Source: Leptospira sp. WS92.C1 (GTDB lineage: Bacteria; Spirochaetota; Leptospiria; Leptospirales; Leptospiraceae). Taken from it: 64,000 nt of DNA. This document shows positions 1 through 8,940 of the stretch, piece after piece. The notes under the pieces were generated by a model. The model worked only from the letters and a program-made list of their open reading frames with translations. It was not told the origin of the DNA and searched no databases. Each line of letters starts with the position of its first letter. Position 1 is the first letter of the stretch. The DNA is taken from positions 3,398,001 through 3,462,000 of the forward strand of contig NZ_CP162130.1 of assembly GCF_040833975.1 (NCBI RefSeq), given 5' to 3'. The position numbers and the translations under genes were made by a program.

Positions 1-72
1 TCCGTTTAAGATCGCGGAACCAATCGTCAAAACACAGAGGAAAAAAAATAAAGTGAGTCGTCGTCCGAACAT
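1..72 (-). CDS. N-terminus of an exported protein (partial)
   Basis: This is the beginning of a gene that runs off the left edge. An ATG at 72 opens a frame of 24 codons without a stop: MFGRR, then a hydrophobic stretch LTLFFFLCVLTIGSA, which is a typical signal peptide or first membrane segment. It starts 17 nt after the end of the outer-membrane-protein remnant, so the two may once have been one transcription unit. Nothing of the mature protein is visible, so no function can be given. Confidence 0.5.
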   Translation of the reverse strand, partial: MFGRRLTLFFFLCVLTIGSAILNG

Positions 73-88
73 TCTAAGATTAGACGGA

Positions 89-367
89 TTAAAAATTGAC
101 TCCCGCAAAAATAACCATTTCTAAAAAGCCGAAATTTTAACTCGCTCTATCCTTGGAACGTCCGTTGGTAAAAATGTCCGGAAGATCGATATAGCCGCCC
201 TTGGCTTCGAGTTCAAAGAAAAACGATTTTACAAGATCGATTCTTCCGGCGACATATCCGGAAACTCCGTAACCGGAAATTGTTTTTTCCTTCTCCAAAA
301 AGCCATACGTCACTTCTACAAACGATGTGGCCGCCGATCGAAGAAACAAAACTAAACGCATTTTCAC
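89..367 (-). pseudogene. 3' remnant of an outer-membrane beta-barrel gene, interrupted by a stop
   Basis: The frame from 367 encodes alternating hydrophobic strands with glycines (GYGVSGYVAGRIDL, then FFFELEAKGGYIDLPD), the texture of a beta-barrel protein. It meets a TAA at 137-139. In the same frame, translation beyond this stop gives NFGFLEMVIFAGVNF and then a second TAA at 89-91. That tail ends in phenylalanine with aromatic residues at alternate positions, the classical C-terminal signature recognised by BamA. So the TAA at 137 is probably a nonsense mutation just before the last strand. Upstream of 367 the frame stays open but no start or signal peptide is recognisable, so the 5' part is missing or diverged. 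I cannot name the family. Confidence 0.55.
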
Positions 368-478
368 TGTTAGACGAAACTTATGATGCTGGAAACCTAC
401 CCTCTGTTCATCACATATTTCATGTGATCTTGGCCGAAAGAGATATAAAATCTATCAGTAAAATAAGAAGAAAACAAC

Positions 479-592
479 GCCTAACTTTAGTATATCAGAA
501 TACGACAAATAAATAGAGAGGCTCACTGCCTATTTTTTTCGGGAAAATTTATTTTAAATCGAATTTATGGCAAAACAAAAACAAAGTTAGGC
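479..592. mobile_element. MITE-like element, 114 bp
   Basis: The segment begins with GCCTAACTTT and ends with its exact reverse complement AAAGTTAGGC, giving 10-bp terminal inverted repeats. It is flanked on both sides by the same 5-bp word ACAAC (474-478 and 593-597), which looks like a target-site duplication. The interior is AT-rich and encodes nothing recognisable. The size, inverted ends and flanking duplication fit a miniature inverted-repeat transposable element, but only this copy is visible, so mobility is inferred. Confidence 0.4.
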
Positions 593-594
593 AC

Positions 595-629
595 AACATT
601 TTTCTAAATTAAAGTTTTAGAAAAATGTT
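595..629 (-). terminator. Hairpin at the 3' end of the hydrolase gene
   Basis: AACATTTTTCTAAA (595-608) is the exact reverse complement of TTTAGAAAAATGTT (616-629), with a 7-nt loop. Read on the minus strand, the stem touches the hydrolase stop codon and is followed by a T-rich stretch, so it can end that transcript. The stem is AT-rich and weak. Confidence 0.4.
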
Positions 630-1599
630 ATATTTTTTTCCTTCGATTCGAATTCCGAGCCGTAAAATTTCGAATCTGATCGCTCACAAAACCCGGATGT
701 TCTTTCTGAATCCAATGGTTTGAATCCACAACGGATATTTCTAAAACCTCGCAAACGTCTTGATGAGAATCATAACATTCGGGACTGATTGCCATATCCC
801 GTGCCGGAATTAATAAACGAACCGGCACGGAGATATGTTTCGGAGTCGGATAAGACTTGCCGACGATCAATTCTCGATAGAGATTTATCGGATAAAGAGC
901 ACTCTTGAATATATCTTCTTTGGTAAATTTTCGCATAATATCGTCTTGGGGAATTTCGGCGGCTCGCATCAGATAGTTCCAAATCAGCATTGGGAAGATT
1001 CTTATCAAAAAACCGGGAAGCCAGGGAATCTGAAAAAAAACGATATACCAGGATTTGAAGGATTGTTTGATCGCGGTCCAGATCTTCTTGGTGCTCAAGC
1101 TGAAAAAATACCGAAACATCAAATTTCTCGCAATGATCGGATGCGGACCGCCCATTGCGGTATAAGAAAGAATCATTTTAGAATATTCTAAATCTCCAAT
1201 ATAGCTCCACGACAAAAGAGCTCCCCAATCGTGAGCCACCAAATGCAACGGTTTTCCATTCCCCAAAAATCTGATTACAGCCGAAATATCAGTAAAAATT
1301 TCGCGCGCATTGTAATCCTTTTGTTTCAAAGGTTTGGTGGAATTGCCCGCGCCTCTTAGGTCAAATGCGCCCACGTTGAAATCTTTGGATAATTTATTCA
1401 ACTGATGATCCCAAGTCGAATGTTCGTCCGGATAACCGTGTATAAAAAGAATCGTTTCTCTTTCGGGTCGTTCCAAAGCGGTCGTATTGTATTTTAAAAA
1501 CAGATTGAGAGTTCCGTTTTTGACGAATGTCGTCTTAAACTTTGAAACCGATTTTGTTTTTTTCAGGTTCTTTTGTTTTTTAGAATACAAAACAATCAT
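628..1599 (-). CDS. Alpha/beta-fold hydrolase, epoxide-hydrolase/dehalogenase type
   Basis: A 323-residue alpha/beta hydrolase. HGYPD near residue 53 is the oxyanion-hole HGxP motif, and VAHDWG carries an aspartate rather than a serine at the nucleophile elbow. That is characteristic of epoxide hydrolases and haloalkane dehalogenases. The catalytic histidine is probably in SNHWIQKEHP near the C-terminus. A lysine-rich N-terminal extension of about 30 residues precedes the fold; there is no clear signal peptide. The ATG at 1599 follows AAAGGAAAATGGA. It lies downstream of the SDR gene on the same strand, and the two may process the same lipid-like substrate. The substrate cannot be told from sequence. 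Confidence 0.85.
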   Translation of the reverse strand: MIVLYSKKQKNLKKTKSVSKFKTTFVKNGTLNLFLKYNTTALERPERETILFIHGYPDEHSTWDHQLNKLSKDFNVGAFDLRGAGNSTKPLKQKDYNAREIFTDISAVIRFLGNGKPLHLVAHDWGALLSWSYIGDLEYSKMILSYTAMGGPHPIIARNLMFRYFFSLSTKKIWTAIKQSFKSWYIVFFQIPWLPGFLIRIFPMLIWNYLMRAAEIPQDDIMRKFTKEDIFKSALYPINLYRELIVGKSYPTPKHISVPVRLLIPARDMAISPECYDSHQDVCEVLEISVVDSNHWIQKEHPGFVSDQIRNFTARNSNRRKKI

Positions 1600-1680
1600 T
1601 CCATTTTCCTTTTCATCTCATATCTAAATCCGAAAAAACCGATCGGATTCTTTTTGTTAAAAAAATCCGTATTTTACTTT

Positions 1681-2505
1681 TTAAAATCGGTCGCTTAAAC
1701 TCGTAACCTTATGCACTATATTGGGAGTCATTCGATTGAAAAAACTGATGGCCTTGGATTTAATTCCGGGAAACACATGCAGCTTTCTTTTTTCCATTCC
1801 TCGAACGATCGCTTTTACAACCGCGACCGGACTGTCCACAATCGACAACGGAACCTCTTGTTGTTTTCCGAATTGCTGCGATTTCAAAATTCCAGTGTCC
1901 GCAAAAAACGGATAGATATTCGTCACTGCGATTCCTCGTTTGCGAAGATCCGCGTCCATCGCTTCTCCCATCGCACGGATTCCAAACTTGGAAATGGAAT
2001 AATAAATCAATTCGCCCGGAGCGACTTGACCCGCAACCGAAGACAAGTTTACAATCTGTCCTTGTTTTCTTTCCAACATCGCGGGAACAAATAATCTGCT
2101 CAGATGAATCGGGGCGTAGAGATTCACGTCCAAGATAAGATTCCAATTTTTATCCGGAACATCCAAAAGCCCGCCCTTAAACGCAAGACCGGCGTTGTTG
2201 ATCAGGACATCCACCCCTCTCGAAGAGATCTTTAAAGTATTTTGATATACCTCTTTACATCCTTTCTGGGTTTGCAGATCTCCGGAAAAAGTTCCGAGGA
2301 TTTTACCTGCGTTTTTAGAATTGGAACCGTTTTTAAAATTCATATCCCATTTCCGATACAGATAAAAATCGGATTCCGCAAGAGGAGCTTTTAGATCCGT
2401 AAGAATCACGTTAGCTCCCTTTTCTAAAAGTTGTTTTGTCAATTCCCTTCCGAAACCTCCGTTGGCTCCGGTAATCAAGATGGTTTTGTCTTTCAGTTTA
2501 CTCAT
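1681..2505 (-). CDS. SDR-family NAD(P)-dependent oxidoreductase
   Basis: A 274-residue short-chain dehydrogenase/reductase. The Rossmann nucleotide-binding motif TGANGGFG is at residues 13-20, NNAG follows near residue 107, the catalytic serine is in VNLSSVAG, and the catalytic YSISK (YxxxK) comes after it. The C-terminal part (PFFADTGIL, then a basic tail) resembles cytosolic classical SDRs that act on lipids or steroids. Its ATG overlaps the TGA of the degraded PF10118 hydrolase upstream (ATGA), which shows that the two were once translationally coupled. The alpha/beta hydrolase follows 81 nt downstream. The substrate is unknown. Confidence 0.9.
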   Translation of the reverse strand: MSKLKDKTILITGANGGFGRELTKQLLEKGANVILTDLKAPLAESDFYLYRKWDMNFKNGSNSKNAGKILGTFSGDLQTQKGCKEVYQNTLKISSRGVDVLINNAGLAFKGGLLDVPDKNWNLILDVNLYAPIHLSRLFVPAMLERKQGQIVNLSSVAGQVAPGELIYYSISKFGIRAMGEAMDADLRKRGIAVTNIYPFFADTGILKSQQFGKQQEVPLSIVDSPVAVVKAIVRGMEKRKLHVFPGIKSKAISFFNRMTPNIVHKVTSLSDRF

Positions 2506-2815
2506 AACGCTTCTCTATACTGGTGTTCTTGTGATGCGAAAATTTCCCGCGCCAAATACAAATTGTCCTCTTGATCGGGATGAAAGGATATTCAAAATAC
2601 CTAAACGCCGCCGCGATCGTCAAAGGCAAAACCTTCTCCTTGATAAACAGAAGTCGAAACAATTCCTTTTGAGGGAAGTATAGTGTTCCAAACCGGCGAT
2701 TGCGGCCAGATTCATCCTGTTTGAAAAAAGTTTTTCCAAAAGACCGAATGCAAACCATACCACGAAGTTTATAAATCCTTCGAACCGGATAATCCGGTTT
2801 TTTCTCTGTATTCAT
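2502..2815 (-). pseudogene. Frameshifted, shortened remnant of a PF10118 metal-dependent hydrolase
   Basis: No single frame is protein-like throughout, but pieces in all three frames join into a recognisable shape. They run MNTEKKPDYPVRRI; then, one frame over, WFAFGLLEKLF followed by MNLAAIAGLEHYTSL; then back, a stretch ending AAAFRYFEYPF; then, in the third frame, HPDQEDNLYLAREIF and a TGA that overlaps the SDR start codon (ATGA). The LAAxAxLEHYT segment and the C-terminal FHPxxxDN pattern match what I know of the predicted metal-dependent hydrolase family PF10118. That family is usually about 280 residues, so most of the middle is gone. At least three frameshifts are needed. An ATG at 2836 is also available. 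Confidence 0.6.
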
Positions 2816-2838
2816 GTTTATTTTCATTGAATTCATAT

Positions 2839-2854
2839 TTTAGAATATTCTAAA
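2839..2854. promoter_or_regulatory. Perfect 16-bp palindrome upstream of the degraded operon
   Basis: TTTAGAATATTCTAAA is a perfect palindrome 24 nt upstream of the remnant's ATG at 2815. Its half-sites match the PerR-like boxes near 8,950 (TTAGAAT/ATTCTAA), but the single central base is missing, so the half-sites are one nucleotide closer. It may be a relic operator for the hydrolase-SDR operon. Confidence 0.35.
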
Positions 2855-2930
2855 TTTATTTTAAATACAGAGACTTTCCAAATAAAATTCTTATTTCGGA
2901 TTAAAAAACAATCCCCGTATCAAAAAAAAA

Positions 2931-3905
2931 TCATGCGACCCCCGTCTTTGTTTTGGAATTTTTTTTCGTTTTGAAAATCGGAATCGTCTTTTTGCCGGTC
3001 TTTGTCTTTTCTTGATCCTTCCAAAAATGAACGTGAGGAAGATCTTCGTCGAGCCAATACACATCCGTATCACTCACAACGAGAATCTCTTCCCATTTCA
3101 CTCCGAAACTTTCCTCCGCCTTGGAATCGGAATAGATCTTTCCGATATGAGGTTCCACCGCCCAAAGCCCCGCATCGACGCGAGATTTCGTAAATTCTCC
3201 CCAAAGCGGTGAAGCATTAGAGGAAGCTGAAAAAAATCCTTTAAGAATCTGAGGCACAAGATACAAAAACGTCTGCGGTGGAAATCCGAGAAGTCGTCCC
3301 GCAGGAACATTCCAGGCGGGAATCTTTCCCACCTTATGACCGAGAACTCCGTTCGGATAAATCGTATGACAATTGTTATACCCCAGCTCGACGATGAGAT
3401 CGTTGCAACTGCGATAAATTTCTCCCATAGTTTTTTCGGCGCGGACCAAACCTAAAATCAAGGAGCGAAATTCTCGAAGATCCAATCTGCCTTGTTTGAC
3501 CGCCGCATTTTCCCCAAAAGAAAAAGAATAACCGACGTCGGCCGTCACACCTTTCACGTTAGGCGCAACGTCTAAGATCACCGCCATTCCCTCTTTTAAC
3601 TTACGATCGGAAGGTTGAAATTGAAACCCCCAGTGCGGAAGAACTCCGTCTCCTCCGATTCGTTTCCATGTGAGAGGTCTTCGAAATCCTCGAAACGCGG
3701 TTCGGTCTCCAAACCAGGCAAATCCGTAATGAAAGAAATTTTTTCCGCCTCTTTCGCGGATATACGAATCGATCAACGATGCCGCGGTCTTTTCGGTCAT
3801 GCCCTCTACGAGCCGGCCGGCCACCGATTCCACCGCATCGTATGCAAGTTTTTGCACATTCTTAAAATCATCCAAATCCACAGACGAATAATATTCTTTC
3901 GACAT
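2931..3905 (-). CDS. M24-family metallopeptidase (Xaa-Pro peptidase-like)
   Basis: A 324-residue protein with the pita-bread fold signature of M24 peptidases. The five presumptive metal ligands are in order: the two aspartates of ILDVAPN and TADVG, the histidine of GVLGHKVG, the glutamate of WAVEPHIG and a glutamate in KWEEILVV. It has no N-terminal creatinase domain of full-length aminopeptidase P, so it is a short single-domain form. No signal peptide is seen, so it is probably cytoplasmic. The C-terminus is a lysine-rich tail. GGAGGAAGA directly before the ATG supports this start. The physiological substrate is unknown. Confidence 0.8.
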   Translation of the reverse strand: MSKEYYSSVDLDDFKNVQKLAYDAVESVAGRLVEGMTEKTAASLIDSYIRERGGKNFFHYGFAWFGDRTAFRGFRRPLTWKRIGGDGVLPHWGFQFQPSDRKLKEGMAVILDVAPNVKGVTADVGYSFSFGENAAVKQGRLDLREFRSLILGLVRAEKTMGEIYRSCNDLIVELGYNNCHTIYPNGVLGHKVGKIPAWNVPAGRLLGFPPQTFLYLVPQILKGFFSASSNASPLWGEFTKSRVDAGLWAVEPHIGKIYSDSKAEESFGVKWEEILVVSDTDVYWLDEDLPHVHFWKDQEKTKTGKKTIPIFKTKKNSKTKTGVA

Positions 3906-4006
3906 TCTTCCTCCAAACTCGGAACCTGGGGACCCAAATTCGATCCAGAGAATTGTAGCGTATGTAACGATGCGGATCGTCCGATCTTATGATTTCCGAC
4001 CGATTT

Positions 4007-5104
4007 TTAGATTTTTTTTCTCCATTCCGCCGGAGTCATTCCCGCAATCTTGAGAAACTGCGCGTTGAAAGTGGACTTTGTATTGAAACCGACTTCGAAC
4101 CCGATCGACAAAACGGTTTTGTCCGGTTCTTCCAGAAGAATTTTTTTCGCCTCCTGAACCCGATATCCGTTGATAAACTCGTTAAAATTCTTTCCAAACG
4201 TTTCGTTGAGAATCCGCGAAACTTGATGTGGAGTGATCAAAAGTCGTTCCGCCACATCTTGCATTCTCAATTCCTCGTCCCGATACAATCGTTCCTCTTC
4301 CATCAACTCCGCAAGTCGAAGTCGAATCGCATCCAGATTGATCCCGCCGAGCTGGGTCTTTTCGTATCTCTTCTGTTGAAATTCCGACTTTAAGGAAATA
4401 AAGAAGTTCGGATATCTCGCAGAAAATACAAAGACGAGTCCATTCCCCAAAGTCATAAGCACGGATGCGAACGCAAAAAGACGCGGAAGATTGAAAAAGA
4501 ATCCGATCCCGGAAAGTTGAATCGCCGAGATGGTGATCAAAAGAATCCAGGAAGCCAACCGAGAAAGATGTAGATCGATTTCCCGAAACACCTTCCAAAA
4601 AAGATACACCGAATAGACACAGTAGAAAGTGAGATGCAGATATCCGACTCCGATCAAAAGAGAGATCGGATTTCTTCCCCGATTTACAAAAGCGTCTTGG
4701 ATGAGCTCCGATCTGGCTGAAACCGGAAACAAAAAGAAAACCAACTCCACGATAACGACAATATAGGCCGGTAAAAAATGTCTTTTGAGGGGAATTTGTT
4801 TTTCCAGCGTAAACTGCAACATCCTTCCCACAACGAGAAGTAACGCCGGTCCCATTGCGAGAAGCGAAGAAAAGAAAAAGATCCAGAGAAACGGATGAAG
4901 ACCCGTTCCCGGAATCAGAACCAGGCCGATCCGAAATTCCACCGAGGCCAGGATCAGAGCGAGGAGAAACATTCCGGTAAACCCTTCTCCGCGTTTGTGT
5001 TTGGCCAGCTCCGTAAAAAAAAGGAGGATACAATAACCCGGGCCGAGTTGAATCAAAAATTGAAGGCTCATTAGGAACAAATCCGGGGCTTGAATCGGGT
5101 TCAT
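4007..5104 (-). CDS. Membrane-anchored AraC-family transcriptional regulator
   Basis: The C-terminal 100 residues form an AraC/XylS DNA-binding domain: a first helix-turn-helix around MQDVAERLLITPHQVSRIL and the second-half signature SIGFEVGFNTKSTFNAQF. The N-terminal 230 residues contain about six or seven hydrophobic segments (SLQFLIQLGPGYCILLFF, ASILLIS-type strands, FASVLMTLGNGLVFVF), so the sensor part sits in the inner membrane. I chose the ATG at 5104 (MNPIQAPDLF). An upstream in-frame ATG at 5242 would overlap the divergent citrate-synthase-like gene. The 115-bp divergent spacer suggests it could regulate that neighbour, but no operator is visible. Confidence 0.8.
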   Translation of the reverse strand: MNPIQAPDLFLMSLQFLIQLGPGYCILLFFTELAKHKRGEGFTGMFLLALILASVEFRIGLVLIPGTGLHPFLWIFFFSSLLAMGPALLLVVGRMLQFTLEKQIPLKRHFLPAYIVVIVELVFFLFPVSARSELIQDAFVNRGRNPISLLIGVGYLHLTFYCVYSVYLFWKVFREIDLHLSRLASWILLITISAIQLSGIGFFFNLPRLFAFASVLMTLGNGLVFVFSARYPNFFISLKSEFQQKRYEKTQLGGINLDAIRLRLAELMEEERLYRDEELRMQDVAERLLITPHQVSRILNETFGKNFNEFINGYRVQEAKKILLEEPDKTVLSIGFEVGFNTKSTFNAQFLKIAGMTPAEWRKKI

Positions 5105-5206
5105 GGAACTGGGAGAAAGAAAGACGATCCGCGGGTTTTGTCCAGAAGAAACGGGAAAAATCAGATCTTCCGAAATTAGAAGAATTGACGCATTCCATTC
5201 TCTGAG

Positions 5207-6500
<1,294 letters not shown>

Positions 6501-6508
6501 GAATCCAA

Positions 6509-6895
6509 ATGCAAAACCCGAGATGGAAAGACTGGCTTGCCCAAGCCAAAAGGGATTTGGAATGGGCTCAGGCTTCTCTACGCTAGGGTTTTTTCGCGCA
6601 GACTTGTTTTGTTTGTCAACAGGTGGGAGAAAAATCCTTAAAAGCCCTCGCTTACTTTCAGGGAGCCGATTTGGTAAAATCGCATTCCGTAAAAACGATC
6701 GCGAAAGATTTGAAAGAAAACGGTGAAGTCGAAGCTATCGGACAAAAGTCAGATTTGTATTATATACCGACTCGTTTTACCCCGATGCATTTACGGACGG
6801 GTGCGCCTTTCGAATACTTCGAAGAATCACAAGCAAAAGAAGCGATCCTATTTGCCGAACGACTGATTCAGATCGTAAAAACAAAACTTGTATGA
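6509..6895 (+). pseudogene. HEPN-domain protein gene interrupted by an in-frame TAG
   Basis: The ATG at 6509 opens MQNPRWKDWLAQAKRDLEWA and hits TAG at 6584-6586 (codon 26). The same frame then continues without a break (GFFAQTCFVCQQVGEKSLKA, a helix, then KSHSVKTIAKDL) to TGA at 6893. The WLAQAKRDLEWA start, the CxxCQQxxEKSLKA helix and the later histidine are typical of HEPN-domain proteins that pair with MNT nucleotidyltransferases. No frameshift is needed; one base change would restore a 128-residue protein. Reinitiation at GTG 6623 would give only the second half. It starts 8 nt after the citrate-synthase-like gene and 39 nt before the MNT gene. Confidence 0.8.
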
Positions 6896-6933
6896 GTGTG
6901 ATCGTCTTTCCAAAGTGAGATCCGTTAGGCGGA

Positions 6934-7239
6934 ATGAGCAGGGAAGAATTGATCGAGAAAATCCGATTTGCAATCGCCGAGACGGCGATCCGAGCTTATC
7001 TATTTGGAAGTGTTGTCAGAAACGAAGAACACGCCTATAGCGATGTGGATTTGATCCTTCTTACCAATACAGATCTTTCTTTTTTGAAAAGACAAGAACT
7101 CTTTCCTGAGCTATTTCGACTTCCGATCGAAATGAACCTTTTTGTTTATACCGAAGAAGAATGGGAAAAGATCCGAGATCAAAGTCAATTCCCCGGGTTT
7201 TGGAAGTCGGCCTTTGCCGATATGATTTCAATTTTGTAA
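6934..7239 (+). CDS. MNT-type minimal nucleotidyltransferase (antitoxin partner of HEPN)
   Basis: A 101-residue protein with the minimal nucleotidyltransferase signature: FGSVVRNEEHAYSDVDLIL, the GS(x)xR...SDxDL motif that binds two metal ions and the NTP. In HEPN/MNT modules such proteins transfer AMP to a tyrosine of the HEPN toxin and so neutralise it. The gene follows the broken HEPN gene by 39 nt, and AGGCGGA lies directly before the ATG. The third acidic residue expected on a later strand is probably in IEMNLFVY. Its reading frame is intact, so the putative antitoxin outlives the toxin. Confidence 0.8.
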   Translation: MSREELIEKIRFAIAETAIRAYLFGSVVRNEEHAYSDVDLILLTNTDLSFLKRQELFPELFRLPIEMNLFVYTEEEWEKIRDQSQFPGFWKSAFADMISIL

Positions 7240-7240
7240 T

Positions 7241-7492
7241 GTGATTTGGCGTCGATCCGAGCTTTTGTTTGCCGTTCGAACTCGCAATTGGACGGAATTC
7301 TTTGGACTGCTCTCGAAGTTGAATGCGGGTTGATTCGTCTCTTTGTTCAATCGAATTTCCGTTGGAAATACGGGAGGTGTCAATTTTCCGATCCTGGCGT
7401 CTCTTCCGATTTCGGAGGATTTGTGGGAACTCCTCGGGAACGCGGATGTTTCCGAAAAGGATTTGTCGGCACTCAAACGAAAGGCGTTCTAA
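7241..7492 (+). pseudogene. Remnant of an unidentified gene with an in-frame TGA
   Basis: Directly after the MNT gene, the frame from GTG 7241 reads VIWRRSELLFAVRTRNWTEF, and on to KLNAG, then TGA at 7331-7333. It resumes with FVSLFNRISVGNTGGVNF and SLPISEDLWELLGNADVSEK before TAA at 7490. The amphipathic, balanced composition is protein-like on both sides of the TGA and in no other frame. I do not recognise the family. The beginning of the gene appears to be lost, and a coding origin is an inference. Confidence 0.35.
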
Positions 7493-7540
7493 ATTTTTCT
7501 TTCGAGGAATCCGATTCTACTTTGAACTGAGAATTTGGGG

Positions 7541-7840
7541 GAGTTCCTACAAATTCCTGTTTTTACTGTGGACGTTTGGTTGTGGGAACTCCTTTTCTAA
7601 TGCAGATTTCTCCGAAGGTGTTCTGAAAATCGAAGTAGATCCTACATTTCTCAACGAATTAGGGGATTTTTGTAAGAATTCCTACAAATCAGAGTTTTAC
7701 TGTAAGATTCTAAAATGTAGGAACTCATACAAAACTAGAATCCGGATTTCTAGGATGATAAGCGGCAGCGAAAACAACGTGAGAGTTCCCGCAATTAACT
7801 CGCAGCTTGAACGAGAAAACGGGGAGTTCCTACATTTTCT
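7541..7840. repeat. Cluster of short inverted and direct repeats around GTAGGAACTC
   Basis: A non-coding stretch holding several variants of one motif in both orientations: GAGTTCCTAC at 7541, GTGGGAACTC near 7582, a GAATTCCTAC near 7677, GTAGGAACTC at 7718, GAGTTCCCGC at 7783 and GAGTTCCTAC at 7824. Neighbouring copies of opposite orientation could pair as stem-loops. From 7493 to the peroxidase stop at 7934 I see no gene; open frames here are made of repeats and lack protein-like composition. The motif looks like a short interspersed repeat family. Confidence 0.55.
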
Positions 7841-7933
7841 CCAAAAAACACAAAATTCCCGCAAGACAAAAAAAGACCGGCCAATCGCGCAAAGCAACCG
7901 CCGGCTGAATAGGTTTCAATTCTGTAAATCCAG

Positions 7934-8923
7934 TTAATTGGACCGGTTCTTATCGGTCAACGTCTTCAAGAAAGTCGCAATCGACTTTGTATCGGCCTCG
8001 GAAAGATCCTTTCCAAGTTGTAAACGTGCCATTTTTTTGACCGCTTCTTCTAGAGTGGCTACTTTGCCGTCATGGAAATAGGGTCCTGTGATTGCCACAT
8101 TCCGGAGAGAAGGAACTTTAAAGACAAACGCATCCGCCGGATTTTTGGTCACTCCCAAACGTCCCTTATCCAAGGTATTTTCATACGGATTGACTTGCCC
8201 CAGTTTTCGGAAGGAGTTCCCACCGATTAGCGGTCCGACGTGACAAGCGGTGCAACCGGTCGCGAGAAACGTTTCCAGGCCTTCTTGCTCTTCTTCGGAA
8301 AGCGCCTTGGAATCCCCTCTTTGGAAATCGTCAAAACGATCCTTGGTTATCAGAGTTCTCTCGAAAGCCGCAATGGCCCCTGCGAGATTTTCATACGTAA
8401 TCTTTTTCTCATCTTTAGGATATGCCTTTGCGAATAAATCCTGATACTCGGCAATCGCGCCGATTTTCTTTTCCACCTCCGCAGCGGAAGGCATAGCCAT
8501 TTCTATAGGGTTTAGAATCGGACCCTTTGCTTGTTCTTTGAGATCTTTCGCTCTTCCATCCCAAAACTGAGCCAAGTGATAACCTGCGTTCAAAACAGTT
8601 GGAGAATTTCTGTCCCCATTCTTTCCAAATGCTCCGGGAGAAGTTGGCAAATTATCCACCCCTGCCCCCTTACCGACCACATTGTGACAGGAATTACAGG
8701 CCTGAGTGTCGTTTGCGGAAAGCCTCTTCTCAAAATATAACTTCTCACCCAGTTGAACCAGCTCCGGGGTATCGGCTTCCCCACCGGGCATTTTTTCAGG
8801 GATGGTTCCAAAGATCTTTTTGGAATCATCGATTAACTTCTTCGCCTTTTCAGACGGGCCACAGGACAGCAACACGGTACCGAGAAGCGCGAACAAAAAC
8901 GCACTCATTGCAGATTGTTTCAT
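7934..8923 (-). CDS. ccp: Di-heme cytochrome c peroxidase (lipoprotein)
   Basis: A 329-residue member of the bacterial CcpA/MauG family, which reduces hydrogen peroxide to water with electrons from the respiratory chain, in the periplasm. Two CxxCH haem-attachment motifs are present: CNSCH near residue 79 and CTACH near residue 224, spaced as in di-haem peroxidases. The N-terminus is a lipoprotein signal with the lipobox LLSC at about residue 21, so the enzyme is probably membrane-tethered. AGAGGAAC lies just before the ATG. Two perfect PerR-like palindromes lie 18-70 nt upstream, so peroxide-responsive repression is likely. It could equally be called MauG-like, but the length and lipobox fit the peroxidase. 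Confidence 0.9.
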   Translation of the reverse strand: MKQSAMSAFLFALLGTVLLSCGPSEKAKKLIDDSKKIFGTIPEKMPGGEADTPELVQLGEKLYFEKRLSANDTQACNSCHNVVGKGAGVDNLPTSPGAFGKNGDRNSPTVLNAGYHLAQFWDGRAKDLKEQAKGPILNPIEMAMPSAAEVEKKIGAIAEYQDLFAKAYPKDEKKITYENLAGAIAAFERTLITKDRFDDFQRGDSKALSEEEQEGLETFLATGCTACHVGPLIGGNSFRKLGQVNPYENTLDKGRLGVTKNPADAFVFKVPSLRNVAITGPYFHDGKVATLEEAVKKMARLQLGKDLSEADTKSIATFLKTLTDKNRSN

Positions 8924-8940
8924 ACCAGTTCCTCTTTTTT

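Noticed and set aside
280..516. Plus-strand open frame of 78 codons
   Set aside because: It is opposite the barrel remnant and enters the MITE-like element; composition is not protein-like.
1175..1190. TTTAGAATATTCTAAA palindrome inside the alpha/beta hydrolase gene
   Set aside because: It is identical to the palindrome at 2839 but lies deep within a coding region, so an operator role is unlikely; it warns that the motif alone is weak evidence.
7331..7333. TGA as a selenocysteine codon
   Set aside because: No selenocysteine machinery or SECIS-like hairpin is evident and the surrounding gene is decaying; the GPx in this window uses cysteine.
7323..7937. Plus-strand open frame of 204 codons
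   Set aside because: Composition is arginine/phenylalanine/serine-rich without fold-like pattern, and it runs through the GTAGGAACTC repeats; the competing frame 7241-7492 is more protein-like.
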